Counted from the first letter of the stretch, positions 36,249 to 45,566 are shown. The stretch: DNA of 64,000 nt from Sediminihabitans luteus (GCF_002797595.1 NZ_PGFE01000003.1:310001-374000), one strand, 5' to 3'. The notes: generated from the letters alone by a model not told the origin. Translations and numbers: made by a program.

Positions 36249-36581
36249 GTGAACACCGGACCCACGGGCAGCACACCTCCCGGACGCTCGCCCGGCCGTG
36301 CGTCTCCCGAGCCCAGCGGCCACGGCGGCCACGGCACCGAGCCGCGCCCGGACGACCCGGACCACGCCGGCCTGCACGAGCACGTCGAGCGGCACCGCGA
36401 CGGCAGCGTGCGCGGACGCGGGCCGATGGACGGCGAGATCCCGCACGGGTACTGGGAGTGGTTCCGCCTCGACGGCACGCTCATGCGCTCGGGGACGTTC
36501 GACCACGGCGTGCAGGTCGGCGACTGGACGACGTACGACCGCGCGGGCGTGCCGCACAAGGTCACGCGCATGCGCGGCTGA
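36249..36581 (+). CDS. Small MORN-repeat-like protein
   Basis: 110 residues. After a disordered Pro/Gly/His-rich N-terminus come two MORN_2/YwqK-like repeats: DGSVRGRGPMDGEIPHGYWEW and the following DGTLMRSGTFDHGVQVGDWTTY (each a 'G.w..f...G......' hairpin). YwqK-type repeats occur in antitoxin-like and surface proteins; the function here is open. The GTG at 36249 is chosen because it begins right after the promoter-like gap; no strong ribosome site is seen. It is divergent from the ABC-F gene. Confidence 0.75.
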   Translation: MNTGPTGSTPPGRSPGRASPEPSGHGGHGTEPRPDDPDHAGLHEHVERHRDGSVRGRGPMDGEIPHGYWEWFRLDGTLMRSGTFDHGVQVGDWTTYDRAGVPHKVTRMRG

Positions 36582-36635
36582 CGTCGCGACCGTCTGCCGC
36601 TGCAAGAACAGGTTGCCTGGGGCACCGTGGTGGAC

Positions 36636-37523
36636 ATGTCTCGACCCGACCGCCGCCGGCACCGCATCCAGAACGAGAGCCAGAGCCAGGACCAGCGACG
36701 CGCACGCAGGACACCGCGACCCGTGGTCGCCGTCGCGGCGCTCCTGCTCGTCGCGACCGCTGCGTGCGGCACGGACGCGAGCCCGCCCTCGAGCGCATCC
36801 CCGCCCCCGAGCTCGACGAGCTCCACCACGAGCACCTCGCCCAGCACGGCACCCGAGGCGAGCCAGACCTCGGGCGCCGGTGCGACGGGCGCCGACGCGG
36901 GCTGCGCGCCCGGCGGCGACGGGACTCCTGCGGGGGCGGGCGCAGCCCCCGTGGTCGACGTCGACGGCGACGGCGCGCCCGACACCGCGTGGATCACCCC
37001 GGGTGCGGACCGCCGCATCGGCGTCACGACCGCGTCCGGCGCGACGTTCTCGGCACCGATCCGCACCGCGAGCCCCGTGCCCGCGAGCGCCGTCGTGAAC
37101 GTGGTCGCGACCGCGGGCGGCAGCGCGGGCATGTCGAGCGCCCCGATCGTGCTCGTCGACGTCGGGCGGGAGACGCTGCTGTTCTCGCTCGCCGCGTGCG
37201 CGGTCACGCCGACGGTCGACGACCGGGGCGACCAGTACCGGTTCGACCTCGGCTTCGCGGGCCACGGGACGGGCGTGGGGTGCACCGAGCAGGACGGCGC
37301 GCTGCACCTCGCCGGCCTGCTCGCGACGTCCGAGGGGGACGGCTACGCCGTGACCCGGACCATGATCGACCTCTCGGCGGACGCGACCCACGCCACGAAC
37401 GGGGCGAGCGACACGGTCGCGACGGACGCCGCGTCGTCCGACCCCGTGGTCACCACCGCCCAGGAGACGAGCTGCGGCGACCTCGTGGCGGGCACCGACG
37501 GACCGGTCGAGCCGCGGTCCTGA
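36636..37523 (+). CDS. Lipoprotein of unknown function
   Basis: 295 residues. A lipoprotein signal with basic N-terminus, hydrophobic helix and lipobox (LLVATAAC) is followed by a Ser/Thr/Pro linker (about 50-85). A beta-rich domain starts VVDVDGDGAPDTAWITP, reminiscent of FG-GAP/VCBS calcium-binding turns. Later cysteines (AACAV, GVGC, TSCGD) may form disulfides. I cannot assign a function. The ATG at 36636 is preferred; GTG codons three and two positions upstream are alternatives. Confidence 0.8.
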   Translation: MSRPDRRRHRIQNESQSQDQRRARRTPRPVVAVAALLLVATAACGTDASPPSSASPPPSSTSSTTSTSPSTAPEASQTSGAGATGADAGCAPGGDGTPAGAGAAPVVDVDGDGAPDTAWITPGADRRIGVTTASGATFSAPIRTASPVPASAVVNVVATAGGSAGMSSAPIVLVDVGRETLLFSLAACAVTPTVDDRGDQYRFDLGFAGHGTGVGCTEQDGALHLAGLLATSEGDGYAVTRTMIDLSADATHATNGASDTVATDAASSDPVVTTAQETSCGDLVAGTDGPVEPRS

Positions 37524-37622
37524 GCCGACCCCGGGTATCGTTGCCCGACCCTGCCGTCGTCGTGCGTCACGCGCGTCGCCGGACCGACCGTCCCCCGGAC
37601 GGCCCGAGCCCTGGAGACCCCC

Positions 37623-38234
37623 GTGATCCGACGCCTCGTCGCCCGCACCTACTGGCGGGTCAGCCGGTGGACCCTCGTCCACGAGGCCGAGCCCGTGACG
37701 GGCCCGCGCCTGCTGATCGGCGCCCCGCACACGTCGAACTGGGACTTCTGGTTCATGCTCGCGATCGGCTGGGAGGCGGGCCTGAAGTTCCGCTGGCTCG
37801 GCAAGCACACCCTGTTCACCGGGTGGCGCGGGCCGATCATGCGCGCGCTCGGCGGGATCCCCGTCGACCGCCGCGACCCGTCGAGCGTGGTCGCGGACGT
37901 GCTCGAGCGCGTGCGCTCGGGCGAGGTGTTCTCGCTCGTGGTGACCCCGGAGGGGACGCGGGGCGCGGGCTCGCACTGGAAGTCGGGCTTCTACCGGGTC
38001 GCGCGCGAGGCGGGGCTGCCCGTGACGCTCGGGTTCGTGGACCGCACGACCATGACGACCGGACTGGGCGTGACGCTCGACCTCACGGGCGACGTCGCGG
38101 CCGACATGGACGCGGTCCGCGCGTTCTACGCCGACAAGTCGGGGTTCCACCCTGCGCTGCGCACCGAGCCGCGGCTGCGCGACGAGACCGGCGAGCAGGC
38201 CACGGGCGACCCGACGGCGGGCCCGACCACCTGA
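37623..38234 (+). CDS. Lysophospholipid acyltransferase family protein
   Basis: 203 residues. Catalytic motif PHTSNWDFWF (H-x4-D) is near residue 36, and VVTPEGTRG is the phosphate-binding motif III, as in PlsC-type 1-acyl-glycerol-3-phosphate acyltransferases. The WRG-PIMRALGGIPVDR segment fits motif II. It would acylate a lysophospholipid or related acceptor at the membrane. GTG start at 37623 with GGAG six bases upstream. The last 20 residues are disordered. It converges with a GNAT gene. Confidence 0.92.
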   Translation: MIRRLVARTYWRVSRWTLVHEAEPVTGPRLLIGAPHTSNWDFWFMLAIGWEAGLKFRWLGKHTLFTGWRGPIMRALGGIPVDRRDPSSVVADVLERVRSGEVFSLVVTPEGTRGAGSHWKSGFYRVAREAGLPVTLGFVDRTTMTTGLGVTLDLTGDVAADMDAVRAFYADKSGFHPALRTEPRLRDETGEQATGDPTAGPTT

Positions 38235-38243
38235 GTCCCTGCG

Positions 38244-38804
38244 CTACGGCGCCCGCAGGTGCTTCTGCAGGATCGCGGTGTCGAGCACCTCGCCGCGCTT
38301 GACCCCGACGCCCGTGAGCACGCCGACCGCCTCGAAGCCGAGGCTCTCGTGCAGGCGACGCGACGCCGGCGACGCCCCGGAGCTGATCACGGCGACGGCC
38401 TCGCGCGCCCCGGCCGCGGCCGCGCTGTCGAGGACTGGCTCGAGCAGGCGGCGTCCGAGGCCGTGCCCAGCGACGTCGGCCGCGACGTAGATGCTCGTCT
38501 CGACCGTGAACCGGTAGGCGGGGCGGGGCCGCCACCACCCGACGTACGCGTACCCGACCACGACGTCGTCGGCGTCGACGGCGACGAGGAACGGCCAGCC
38601 CTGCGCGAGCGTCGAGGCGTGCCGCTCGCGCCAGAACTCGATGCCGGGCGCGACCTCCTCGAACGTCGCGGTGCTCTCGGCGACGTAGTGCGCGTAGACC
38701 GCGGCGACTCCGGGCAGGTCGTCACCGGTCGCAGGGCGGACGACGTAGCCGTCGTCGGTCTGCAGGGCGGGGTCGTGGGTGTGCGGGGTGTCGTCCGTGT
38801 CCAC
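38244..38804 (-). CDS. GNAT acetyltransferase, phosphinothricin-acetyltransferase-like
   Basis: 186 residues. GVAAVYAHYVAESTATFEEVAPG and WRERHASTL are typical of the phosphinothricin/methionine sulfoximine acetyltransferase group; the acetyl-CoA loop is VAGHGLGRRLLEPVLDSA and RRLHESLGFEAVGVL closes the fold. It would acetylate an amino group of a glutamine-synthetase inhibitor or amino acid analogue. GTG start at 38804 with AGGA seven bases upstream. It converges with the acyltransferase gene and is followed by no obvious partner. Confidence 0.9.
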   Translation of the reverse strand: MDTDDTPHTHDPALQTDDGYVVRPATGDDLPGVAAVYAHYVAESTATFEEVAPGIEFWRERHASTLAQGWPFLVAVDADDVVVGYAYVGWWRPRPAYRFTVETSIYVAADVAGHGLGRRLLEPVLDSAAAAGAREAVAVISSGASPASRRLHESLGFEAVGVLTGVGVKRGEVLDTAILQKHLRAP

Positions 38805-38892
38805 GACGCCATCCTGCCAAACACGTCCTGCCGAACGCGCCCTGCCGTGCCCGCCGGGCCGAGTCTGCCGTGCAAGGACGCTGCTCGCGGCC

Positions 38893-39948
38893 TCAGACCG
38901 CGAGGAGCCGCGCCGGGGTCGTCGTGAGCATGGTCTCGAACGCATCCTCACCGACGCCGCGCTCGCGCAGCATCGCCGCGAACGGCCCGGTCAGGTACCC
39001 GTACCCCCACACGCCGTGCGTGCCGGGGTTGAGCGAGACCTCCTCGCCCGTGAGGTCCTGCGCGAGCAGCACGCGCTCGCCGTACCCCTCGGCGACGAGG
39101 GCCGCGACCCGGTCCGCGCGCGTGACGTCGGAGCGGTGGTAGGCGTCCTTGAGCATCGGCCCGTCGGGCAGGTCGGCCGGCAGCGGCTCGACCCGGAAGT
39201 CCCACAGCTGCTTGCCGATCGTGTCGAACGCGACGTGCACGCCCGTGTCGAGCACGCGCCGCACGTAGTCCGTGTCGGGGTGGGTGTCCATGTGCCCGAT
39301 CACGACGCGCGCCAGGTCGACCCCCTCGGAGCGCAGCAGCTCGACCTGCTCGAGCGCCATCGTGCCGTGCGTCGTGTGCGTGACGAGCGCAAGACCGGTC
39401 TCGGCGTGGGCGCGGGCCGCGGCACGAAGACACTTCTCCTCGTGAGCGGTGATCACGTCGAGACCGGTCGCCTGCTCCCCCAGCACTCCGGCACGGACCC
39501 CAGTGCCCGCGATGCCCCGAGCAGCGTCGCGGACGAACCGTGCCGTCATGTCGTCGAGGCTCGCCTCGACCGTCCACACGGGGCTGAACGACTCGAGGTA
39601 CACGGCGGTTCCCGTGACCACGTGCACGCCCGCGCGCCGTGAGATCTCCTGCAGCCGGACGACGTTCTCGCCCCGCTCGTCGCGCCCGACCACGCCGTAG
39701 GGGCTGAGGTCGACCACCGTGCCGACCCCGGCCGCGCGGGCCCCGCGCAGCGCCCCGACGGCACGCTCGACCTGGTCCTCGGCGATCAGCGCGGGGTCGT
39801 CCCCGCCTCCGCTGAGCCAGGCACCGGGCGTGAGCGAGAGCAGGTGCTCGTGGTGCAGCACCCGCCCGAGGTCGGACGCCGGCACCGGGCCGAGCACGGT
39901 CTGCACAGTCCCGGCGACCGAGGCCGCGTCGTCCGCCTCGATGCTCAC
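38893..39948 (-). CDS. Phosphotriesterase-homology protein (PHP-like amidohydrolase)
   Basis: 351 residues, (alpha/beta)8 amidohydrolase. The first metal ligands are in HHEHL, further histidines in THTTHGTM and IGHMDTHPDTD, and the final Asp in LLAQDLTGEE. The bridging position reads GVLGEQATG, Glu in place of carboxylated Lys, as in E. coli PHP. The physiological substrate of this group is not firmly known. The GTG start overlaps the stop of the YhfX-like gene (39945-39948), so they are translationally coupled. In E. coli, php and yhfX share the yhf cluster, which supports the assignment. Confidence 0.9.
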   Translation of the reverse strand: MSIEADDAASVAGTVQTVLGPVPASDLGRVLHHEHLLSLTPGAWLSGGGDDPALIAEDQVERAVGALRGARAAGVGTVVDLSPYGVVGRDERGENVVRLQEISRRAGVHVVTGTAVYLESFSPVWTVEASLDDMTARFVRDAARGIAGTGVRAGVLGEQATGLDVITAHEEKCLRAAARAHAETGLALVTHTTHGTMALEQVELLRSEGVDLARVVIGHMDTHPDTDYVRRVLDTGVHVAFDTIGKQLWDFRVEPLPADLPDGPMLKDAYHRSDVTRADRVAALVAEGYGERVLLAQDLTGEEVSLNPGTHGVWGYGYLTGPFAAMLRERGVGEDAFETMLTTTPARLLAV

Positions 39949-41159
39949 GGGCGCCGTCCGACGAACCCGCCGAGCACCGGGGTTCCCTCGGCGGTCCAGA
40001 CGCCCGCGAGCTGCGGGTTCCCGGACGCGACTCCCGTGATCCCGGCCGTGAAGGCCCGGGTCACGAACGCCTGCGACCTGAACCCCAGCACGACGGTGTC
40101 GCCCGACGCCGCGGTGCCGCGTGCCTGGTCGAGCTGGCCGTAGTAGTCGATGGCCTCGCGCGGCGGGAGCGTCGCGTCGAGCCTGGCGAGCCCGTCGGGG
40201 TCGCTCCCGACGAGGCCCTGCACCTGGTACGTGGGGAAGACCGGGTCGACGTAGAGCCCACCTCCGAAGAAGTACGCGCGCCCGCCGTGGTGGTGGCTGA
40301 CCTCGCTCACGTACACCGCTGCCGGGACCTCGGGCAGGTCGTCGTCGCCCGTCGTCGTCGCGTGCCACGGAGTGCTGCCGGTCAGGGCGTGCCCAGGCTC
40401 GACGTGCGTCACGCCGACCTCGGCGAGCGCCGCGAGAGTGCGGGTCGACGTCGTCCCGGGTCCGTTGACGACGACATCGGCGCGTCCCGCGCCCTGCAGC
40501 CGGGCGACGGCCCTCTCGAGCGTCGCCAGGTTGTGGGTGCGACGCACCGCGTTGCGCTCACGGTCGAACAGCAGCGCGGGGAAGGTCGTGAGGCCGGCGA
40601 ACCGCGCGCCGTCGAGCGCGTCGAGGCGGTCGGCGACCTCGAGCACGTCCTCGGCCGCGAACCCGCCCTCGTGCCCCGCGTAGAACTCGTCGCCGCCCGC
40701 GTGGACGCGCGCGACGAGCCGCTGCTCGAGCCCGAGCCGGGCCGCGGCGGCGGCGGCCTCGCGGGCCTTGTGCTCGCTGAACACCGTCCACTCGCGCGGG
40801 GTCATCGCGGCGGCCTCGTCGGCCTCGCCGCGCGGCACCTGGACGAGGTGGCCCACGTGCCCGAGCGGCATGCCCGCCCGGAACGTCGCGCGGGCGCACG
40901 CCATGTCGACCGCGACGCTCGCCCCGATCCCCGCGTCGCGCACCGTACGCGTGACGTCGGGGTTGCGGCCGAGCTGCTTGAGCATCGCGTACGGCGTGAG
41001 CCCGAGGCGCCGCGCCTCGGCGGCGATGCCGGCGGCGTTGGCGCCGATCGCGTCGAGGTCGTACGCGTAGGTGTTCGCCGGCAACGCGCCCTGCTGGTGC
41101 AGGGACACGGCGGCCGCGACGAGCGCGGGGTTGCGGCGCTCGACGACGTCGAGGAACAC
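39945..41159 (-). CDS. YhfX-like PLP-dependent protein (alanine racemase-type barrel)
   Basis: 404 residues. The N-terminal barrel has NTYAYDLDAIGANAAGIAAEA and PYAMLKQLGRNPDV, where Lys is the expected PLP-binding residue. The later GPGTTSTRTL and VEPGHALTGSTPWHA match YhfX of E. coli. The reaction is not established; a racemase or lyase acting on an amino acid or phosphonate-like compound is a guess. GTG start at 41159 with TGGAGG four bases upstream. It lies between a ROK kinase (69 bp upstream) and the coupled PHP gene. Confidence 0.85.
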   Translation of the reverse strand: MFLDVVERRNPALVAAAVSLHQQGALPANTYAYDLDAIGANAAGIAAEARRLGLTPYAMLKQLGRNPDVTRTVRDAGIGASVAVDMACARATFRAGMPLGHVGHLVQVPRGEADEAAAMTPREWTVFSEHKAREAAAAAARLGLEQRLVARVHAGGDEFYAGHEGGFAAEDVLEVADRLDALDGARFAGLTTFPALLFDRERNAVRRTHNLATLERAVARLQGAGRADVVVNGPGTTSTRTLAALAEVGVTHVEPGHALTGSTPWHATTTGDDDLPEVPAAVYVSEVSHHHGGRAYFFGGGLYVDPVFPTYQVQGLVGSDPDGLARLDATLPPREAIDYYGQLDQARGTAASGDTVVLGFRSQAFVTRAFTAGITGVASGNPQLAGVWTAEGTPVLGGFVGRRP

Positions 41160-41228
41160 GGGGCCTCCAGCGGGTGCGGTCGATCCGGTCGATGACCGGG
41201 GTGGTCGGGGGGTCGGACGACGGCCGGC

Positions 41229-42164
41229 TCAGCCCTGCCGTGCGGGCTCGGCGAGGCGGTGGCGGGCGAGCTCGTCGAGCGCGAGCGCGACCGCGCCGTG
41301 CAGCGAGGCGTCGCGCACGTGGTGGGCGAGGCGCACGGCGGGCGGGAACGGCACCCGGCGGCGCACCTCGGCGTCGACCACGGGCAGGATCGTGGGCACG
41401 GCGGCCGCCATCCCGCCGCCGATCGCCACGACCGCGGGGTCGGCGAAGGTCGAGAGGTTCGCGACGGCGGTCGCGAGCACCGCGACCGCGTGCTGCACGA
41501 GGGAGCCCACGACCGGGTCGTCGCTCGCGAAGATCGTCGCGGCGTCGGCCTCGACGCCCACGAGCGCGGAGATGCGGCGCGCCATGGGTCCTCCGCCGAC
41601 GACGTCCTCGAGGGGCGCGGTGCCGAGCGGCGTCGTGGCGCTGTCCCCCGGGACGAGGTAGCCGATCTCGCCCGCGGCGCGGTGCGCGCCGCGGACCACG
41701 TCACCGCCGACGACGAGCGCGGACGACAGGCCCGTGCCGAGGTTCACGTAGATGCCCGGGTCGGCACCGACGAGGCTGCCCGAGCGCGCCTCGGCGAGCG
41801 CGGCGGCGTGCACGTCGTTCCAGACCGCGATCGGGGGCACGTCGAGCGCCTCGCCGAGCACGGCGCCGAGCGGCACCCGGTCCCATCCGGGCATGGTCGG
41901 CACGAGCAGCACGCGGCCGTCCTGCACGACGCCGGGGCTCACGACGGCGTGCGCCCCGACCTCGAGGTCCACCGCCGCGGCGGCGGCCCGCAGCTCACGG
42001 ACGACGCGGGCGATGCGTTCGACCGCCTGCTCGGGGCCGTCCGCGGCGCGCGTGTCGAGGCGGCGGCGTTCGAGCATCTCCCCGGAGGCGTCGACGAGGG
42101 CCAGGTCGACCTTGGTGCCCCCGATGTCGATCGCGACAGCACCGACCCCTGTATCCCACGTCAT
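41229..42164 (-). CDS. ROK-family sugar kinase
   Basis: 311 residues. The ATP-binding phosphate loop AIDIGGTKVDLALVD, the catalytic WNDVHAAALAE with its Asp, and GTGLSSALVVGG are typical of ROK kinases. The usual ROK zinc motif CGxxGCxE is missing: after GEIGYLVPG the protein has no cysteine. Its sugar may be glucose, N-acetylglucosamine or N-acetylmannosamine-like. ATG at 42164; no clear ribosome site, leader AT-rich. It is first of the operon kinase / YhfX-like / PHP-like and divergent from a ROK repressor. Confidence 0.88.
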   Translation of the reverse strand: MTWDTGVGAVAIDIGGTKVDLALVDASGEMLERRRLDTRAADGPEQAVERIARVVRELRAAAAAVDLEVGAHAVVSPGVVQDGRVLLVPTMPGWDRVPLGAVLGEALDVPPIAVWNDVHAAALAEARSGSLVGADPGIYVNLGTGLSSALVVGGDVVRGAHRAAGEIGYLVPGDSATTPLGTAPLEDVVGGGPMARRISALVGVEADAATIFASDDPVVGSLVQHAVAVLATAVANLSTFADPAVVAIGGGMAAAVPTILPVVDAEVRRRVPFPPAVRLAHHVRDASLHGAVALALDELARHRLAEPARQG

Positions 42165-42225
42165 AGTTAGGAGTATTTAATAACTCGAGGAGAAATGTCA
42201 ACCTTCGCCCCCTATGCTTGCGGGC
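42165..42225. promoter_or_regulatory. Divergent ROK promoter/operator region
   Basis: AGTTA (42166-42170) and TAACT (42181-42185, within AATAACTC) flank an AT-rich core, forming an inverted repeat in a GC-rich context, as expected for a ROK repressor operator. TATGCT at 42213-42218 could be the -10 of the forward gene. Confidence 0.55.
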
Positions 42226-43449
42226 GTGAACACGGGGGACACGACGACGATCAACCTGCCTGCGGCGACACGCGCCCCCGTGGCGGCGGTCGGGCCGACC
42301 ATGATGCGCACCACGAACCAACGCGTGATCCTCGACCTGCTCTACGCGCGCGGCGCCTCGACCCGCCCCCAGCTCGCACGCCTCGCCGGGCTCTCGCAGC
42401 CCACGATCCTCGCGGCGCTCGCCGGCCTCGTCGCCGACGGCCTCGTGCGCGAGGCCGGCCGCCCCGAGGCGGGCATCGGCCGCCCCGCACAGCTCTACGA
42501 GGCCGACCCCGCCGCGGGCTGCGCCCTCGGCATCGACGTCGGACGCCGCTGGATCCGTCTCGCGCTGTGCGACCTCGCCGGCACGCAGCTCGCGCGCGCC
42601 GACGTCGCGAACCCGGCCACGACGTCGTCCGACCTCGTCGACGCGATCGCGGGCGCGTCGTCCGCGCTCCTGGCGGAGGCCGGGATCGACGGCCCGCCCA
42701 CGCACACCGCGATCGCCGCCCCGGGCGTGTTCGAGAAGTCGCGGCGCGCGGTCAAGTACGCGGACAACGTGCCGGAGTGGCAGCGGCCCGGCCTCGCGGA
42801 CGCCCTGCGCGAGCACGTCGGCAGCGCGATCACGATCGAGAACGACGCCAACCTCGCGGCCGTCGCGGAGCACGTCCAGGGCGCCGGCGTCGGTGCCTCG
42901 CACCTGGCCTACCTGCACGTGGGATCGGGCATCGGCCTCGGGATCGTCGTCGACGGCGAGATCTACCACGGCGCGAGCGGCGCGGCGGGCGAGATCGCCT
43001 ACCTGCCGATCGGCGTCGACCCCGACGACGCGGTCGCCCCCGCGCGCGGCCTGCTCGAGGAGCGGGCCGCGGCCGACTCGGTCGCGCGGTACGCGGTCGC
43101 GGCCGGGATGCCCGCCGACGTGAGCTCGGCCGACGTGTTCGCCGCGGCCCGGGCCGGGGACGGCCGCGCGCTCGTCGCGGTGCGCACCGAGGCGCACCAG
43201 CTCGCGTCGGTCGTCGCCGCCATCAGCGCGTTCCTCGACCCCGAGCTCATCCTCGTGGGCGGCGGCGTCGGGCAGAACCTCGACCTGCTGCAGCCCGCGC
43301 TCGAGGAGCGCGTCGCCGCGCTGACGCCGCTGCGCACGCCGCTCGCCGCCGCGACGCTCGGCGAGGAGTCGATCCTGCGGGGCGCGCTCGTCACGGGTCT
43401 GCGGGCCGCGCGCGAGTCCGCCTACACGGGGCGCACCGGCCGCTCCTGA
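42226..43449 (+). CDS. ROK-family transcriptional repressor
   Basis: 407 residues. An N-terminal MarR-like winged helix (TNQRVILDLLYARGASTRPQLARLAGLSQPTILAALAGL) is joined to a ROK sugar-binding domain (LGIDVGRRWIRLALCDL, ENDANLAAVAEH, GSGIGLGIVVDGE). The zinc cysteines are lacking here as well (GASGAAGEIAYLP). It probably represses the divergent kinase/YhfX/PHP operon and is released by a sugar or sugar phosphate. The GTG at 42226 suits a leaderless message seven bases after TATGCT; an ATG at 42214 in the same frame is the alternative. Confidence 0.9.
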   Translation: MNTGDTTTINLPAATRAPVAAVGPTMMRTTNQRVILDLLYARGASTRPQLARLAGLSQPTILAALAGLVADGLVREAGRPEAGIGRPAQLYEADPAAGCALGIDVGRRWIRLALCDLAGTQLARADVANPATTSSDLVDAIAGASSALLAEAGIDGPPTHTAIAAPGVFEKSRRAVKYADNVPEWQRPGLADALREHVGSAITIENDANLAAVAEHVQGAGVGASHLAYLHVGSGIGLGIVVDGEIYHGASGAAGEIAYLPIGVDPDDAVAPARGLLEERAAADSVARYAVAAGMPADVSSADVFAAARAGDGRALVAVRTEAHQLASVVAAISAFLDPELILVGGGVGQNLDLLQPALEERVAALTPLRTPLAAATLGEESILRGALVTGLRAARESAYTGRTGRS

Positions 43450-43468
43450 ACCAGGGCCGGGTCGGCGG

Positions 43469-44992
43469 TCAGTGCCCGGCGCCCAGGTTCCCCGCGAGCC
43501 GCTCGTGCCGCGCCGCCGAGTCGGGGTTCAGCCCCCGGATCGTCACGGTCTTGCCCTTGCTCGCGTACTTGTGCGTGATCGCGTCGAGGGTCGCGACCGT
43601 CGAGGCGTCCCACACGTGCGCCTCGCTCATGTCGATCACGACCTCGTCCGGGTCGCCCGCGTAGTCGAACTGGTAGACGAGGTCGTTGGACGAGGCGAAG
43701 AACAGCTCGCCCGTGACCGTGTACACGCGGCGGCCCTGCGGGTCGTCGACCCGACGCACCGACGTGAAGTGCGCGACGCGCTGCACGAACAGCACCGAGG
43801 CGACGAGCACCCCGACGACCACCCCGATCGCGAGGTTGCTGGTCGCGACGGTGACGACGACCGTGACGACCATGACCGCGGTCTCGGACCGCGGCATGCG
43901 CCGCAGCGTCGACGGCCGCACCGAGTGCCAGTCGAACGTGCCGACCGAGACCATGATCATGACCGCGACGAGCGCGGCCATCGGGATCACCGCGACCACG
44001 TCACCCAGCCCGACCACGAGGATCAGCAGGAACACGCCCGCGAGGAACGTCGAGATCCGGGTGCGCGCGCCCGAGACCTTGGTGTTGATCATCGTCTGGC
44101 CGATCATCGCGCAGCCGCCCATGCCGCCGAAGAACCCGGTGATGATGTTCGCCGCACCCTGGCCCCACGCCTCGCGCGTCTTGTTCGAGTGCGTGTCCGT
44201 GACGTCGTCGACGAGCTTGGCCGTCATGAGCGACTCCATGAGCCCGACGAGCGCCATGCCGACCGCGTACGGGCCGATGATCGTGAGCGTCTCGAGCGTG
44301 AGCGGCACGTCGGGCAGCAGCAGCGAGGGCAGCGAGTCGGGCAGGCTGCCCTCGTCGCCGACGGTAGGCACGCTCATCCCGGTCGCCACGACCGCGACCG
44401 TGACGAGCACGATCGCGACGAGCGGCGCGGGCACGACGGTCGTGAGCCGCGGCAGGTAGACGATGATCGCGAGCGCGACCGCGACCATCGGGTACACGAG
44501 CCACGGCACGCCGAGCAGCTGCGGGAGCTGCGCGGTGAAGATGAGGATCGCGAGCGCGTTGACGAACCCGACCATGACCGAGCGCGGGACGAACCGCATG
44601 AGCTTGGTGACGCCGAGGAGCGCGAGCACGATCTGGATGACCCCGCCCAGCAGCACCGTCGCGATCAGGTAGTCGTACCCGTGCTCCTTCATGACCGGCG
44701 CGACGACGAGCGCGATCGCACCGGTCGCGGCCGAGATCATCGCGGGCCTGCCGCCGAGGAACGCGATCGAGACCGCCATCGTGAACGACGCGAACAGCCC
44801 GACGCGCGGGTCGACACCCGCGATGATCGAGAAGCTGATCGCCTCGGGGATCAGCGCGAGCGCGACCACGAGGCCCGCGAGCACCTCGGTGCGCAGGCGT
44901 CGCGGCGAGCGCAGCGCGGCGCGGACCGAGCTCGTGGCGTCGGCCTCGGGGACGATGGGGGCCGTGGGCCCGGAGGGCACGGGGGTGGGCAC
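43469..44992 (-). CDS. SulP-family anion transporter with STAS domain
   Basis: 507 residues. About ten to twelve membrane helices carry SulP patterns (AGLVVALALIPEAISFSIIAGVDPRVGLF, GGRPAMISAATGAIALV, GMGGCAMIGQTMINTKVSG). The C-terminal STAS domain (about 400-507) has VIDMSEAHVWDASTVATLDAI. It would move sulfate, bicarbonate or a dicarboxylate. The GTG at 44992 is an estimate: several in-frame GTG codons lie in the Pro-rich N-terminus and none has a good ribosome site. The frame stays open for some 2.8 kb upstream, but that part is antisense to the LPMO genes. It converges with the ROK repressor. Confidence 0.88.
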   Translation of the reverse strand: MPTPVPSGPTAPIVPEADATSSVRAALRSPRRLRTEVLAGLVVALALIPEAISFSIIAGVDPRVGLFASFTMAVSIAFLGGRPAMISAATGAIALVVAPVMKEHGYDYLIATVLLGGVIQIVLALLGVTKLMRFVPRSVMVGFVNALAILIFTAQLPQLLGVPWLVYPMVAVALAIIVYLPRLTTVVPAPLVAIVLVTVAVVATGMSVPTVGDEGSLPDSLPSLLLPDVPLTLETLTIIGPYAVGMALVGLMESLMTAKLVDDVTDTHSNKTREAWGQGAANIITGFFGGMGGCAMIGQTMINTKVSGARTRISTFLAGVFLLILVVGLGDVVAVIPMAALVAVMIMVSVGTFDWHSVRPSTLRRMPRSETAVMVVTVVVTVATSNLAIGVVVGVLVASVLFVQRVAHFTSVRRVDDPQGRRVYTVTGELFFASSNDLVYQFDYAGDPDEVVIDMSEAHVWDASTVATLDAITHKYASKGKTVTIRGLNPDSAARHERLAGNLGAGH

Positions 44993-45194
44993 AGGGGGAT
45001 CCGTTCGGTCGGGCTCTGGGGTGCGAGGGATGCGAGGGATGCCTCGGTTCGCGGGTGGCGACGCACGCGGCACGGGCCGCGTCCCCGGCCACGAGTGTAA
45101 CGATCCGGTGCACTTCACCCGCCTGCGATGGCACGGTCCCGGGGTTCGCGTTCTCATGGACAGCAGGGAGATCCAGACCTTCGAGGGGGTTCCC

Positions 45195-45566
45195 GTGACC
45201 CGGACCATCGTGACCGCATCGCTCGTCGCCGTCCTCGGCGGCGCGCTCGTGGGAACCCTCGCCGCGCTGTGGCAGCCGTGGCTCGCCCTCGCCGCCCTGG
45301 TCCTGCTCGCCGCCGCCGCGGTCGTCCTCGCGGTCCGGCTCGACCGCGTCCTGCGGCACGAGGAGCGGTCGGCGCGGGTCGTCGCGCTGCGCGGCCGGTG
45401 GCACGCGGTCACCGCCCGCGCGGACGACGCGGACGTCGTCCCGCTCACGACCGACCCGGTGCCGGCGGACGACTCGTCCCCGGCTGCGGCGTCCGCCCGC
45501 ATCGACCTGCACCCCGCGGCCGCGCCGCTCGCCGAGCCCTCGCTCGCGATGCGCCGGGGCGCCTGA
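45195..45566 (+). CDS. Small two-helix membrane protein
   Basis: 123 residues with two adjacent membrane helices (IVTASLVAVLGGALVGTLAALW and LALAALVLLAAAAVVLAVRL), then a basic stretch and an Ala/Pro/Asp-rich tail. No family recognised. The GTG at 45195 is chosen for GAGGGGG five bases upstream; an ATG at 45156 would add 13 residues. It is divergent from SulP and upstream of the LPMO genes, with a 287-bp gap that holds the LPMO promoter region. Confidence 0.7.
   Translation: MTRTIVTASLVAVLGGALVGTLAALWQPWLALAALVLLAAAAVVLAVRLDRVLRHEERSARVVALRGRWHAVTARADDADVVPLTTDPVPADDSSPAAASARIDLHPAAAPLAEPSLAMRRGA

Noticed and set aside
42195-42225. ATG with GAGGAG ribosome-site-like sequence before the ROK repressor
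   Set aside because: The frame runs into a low-complexity mirror of the repressor gene; a leader peptide cannot be excluded but has no support.
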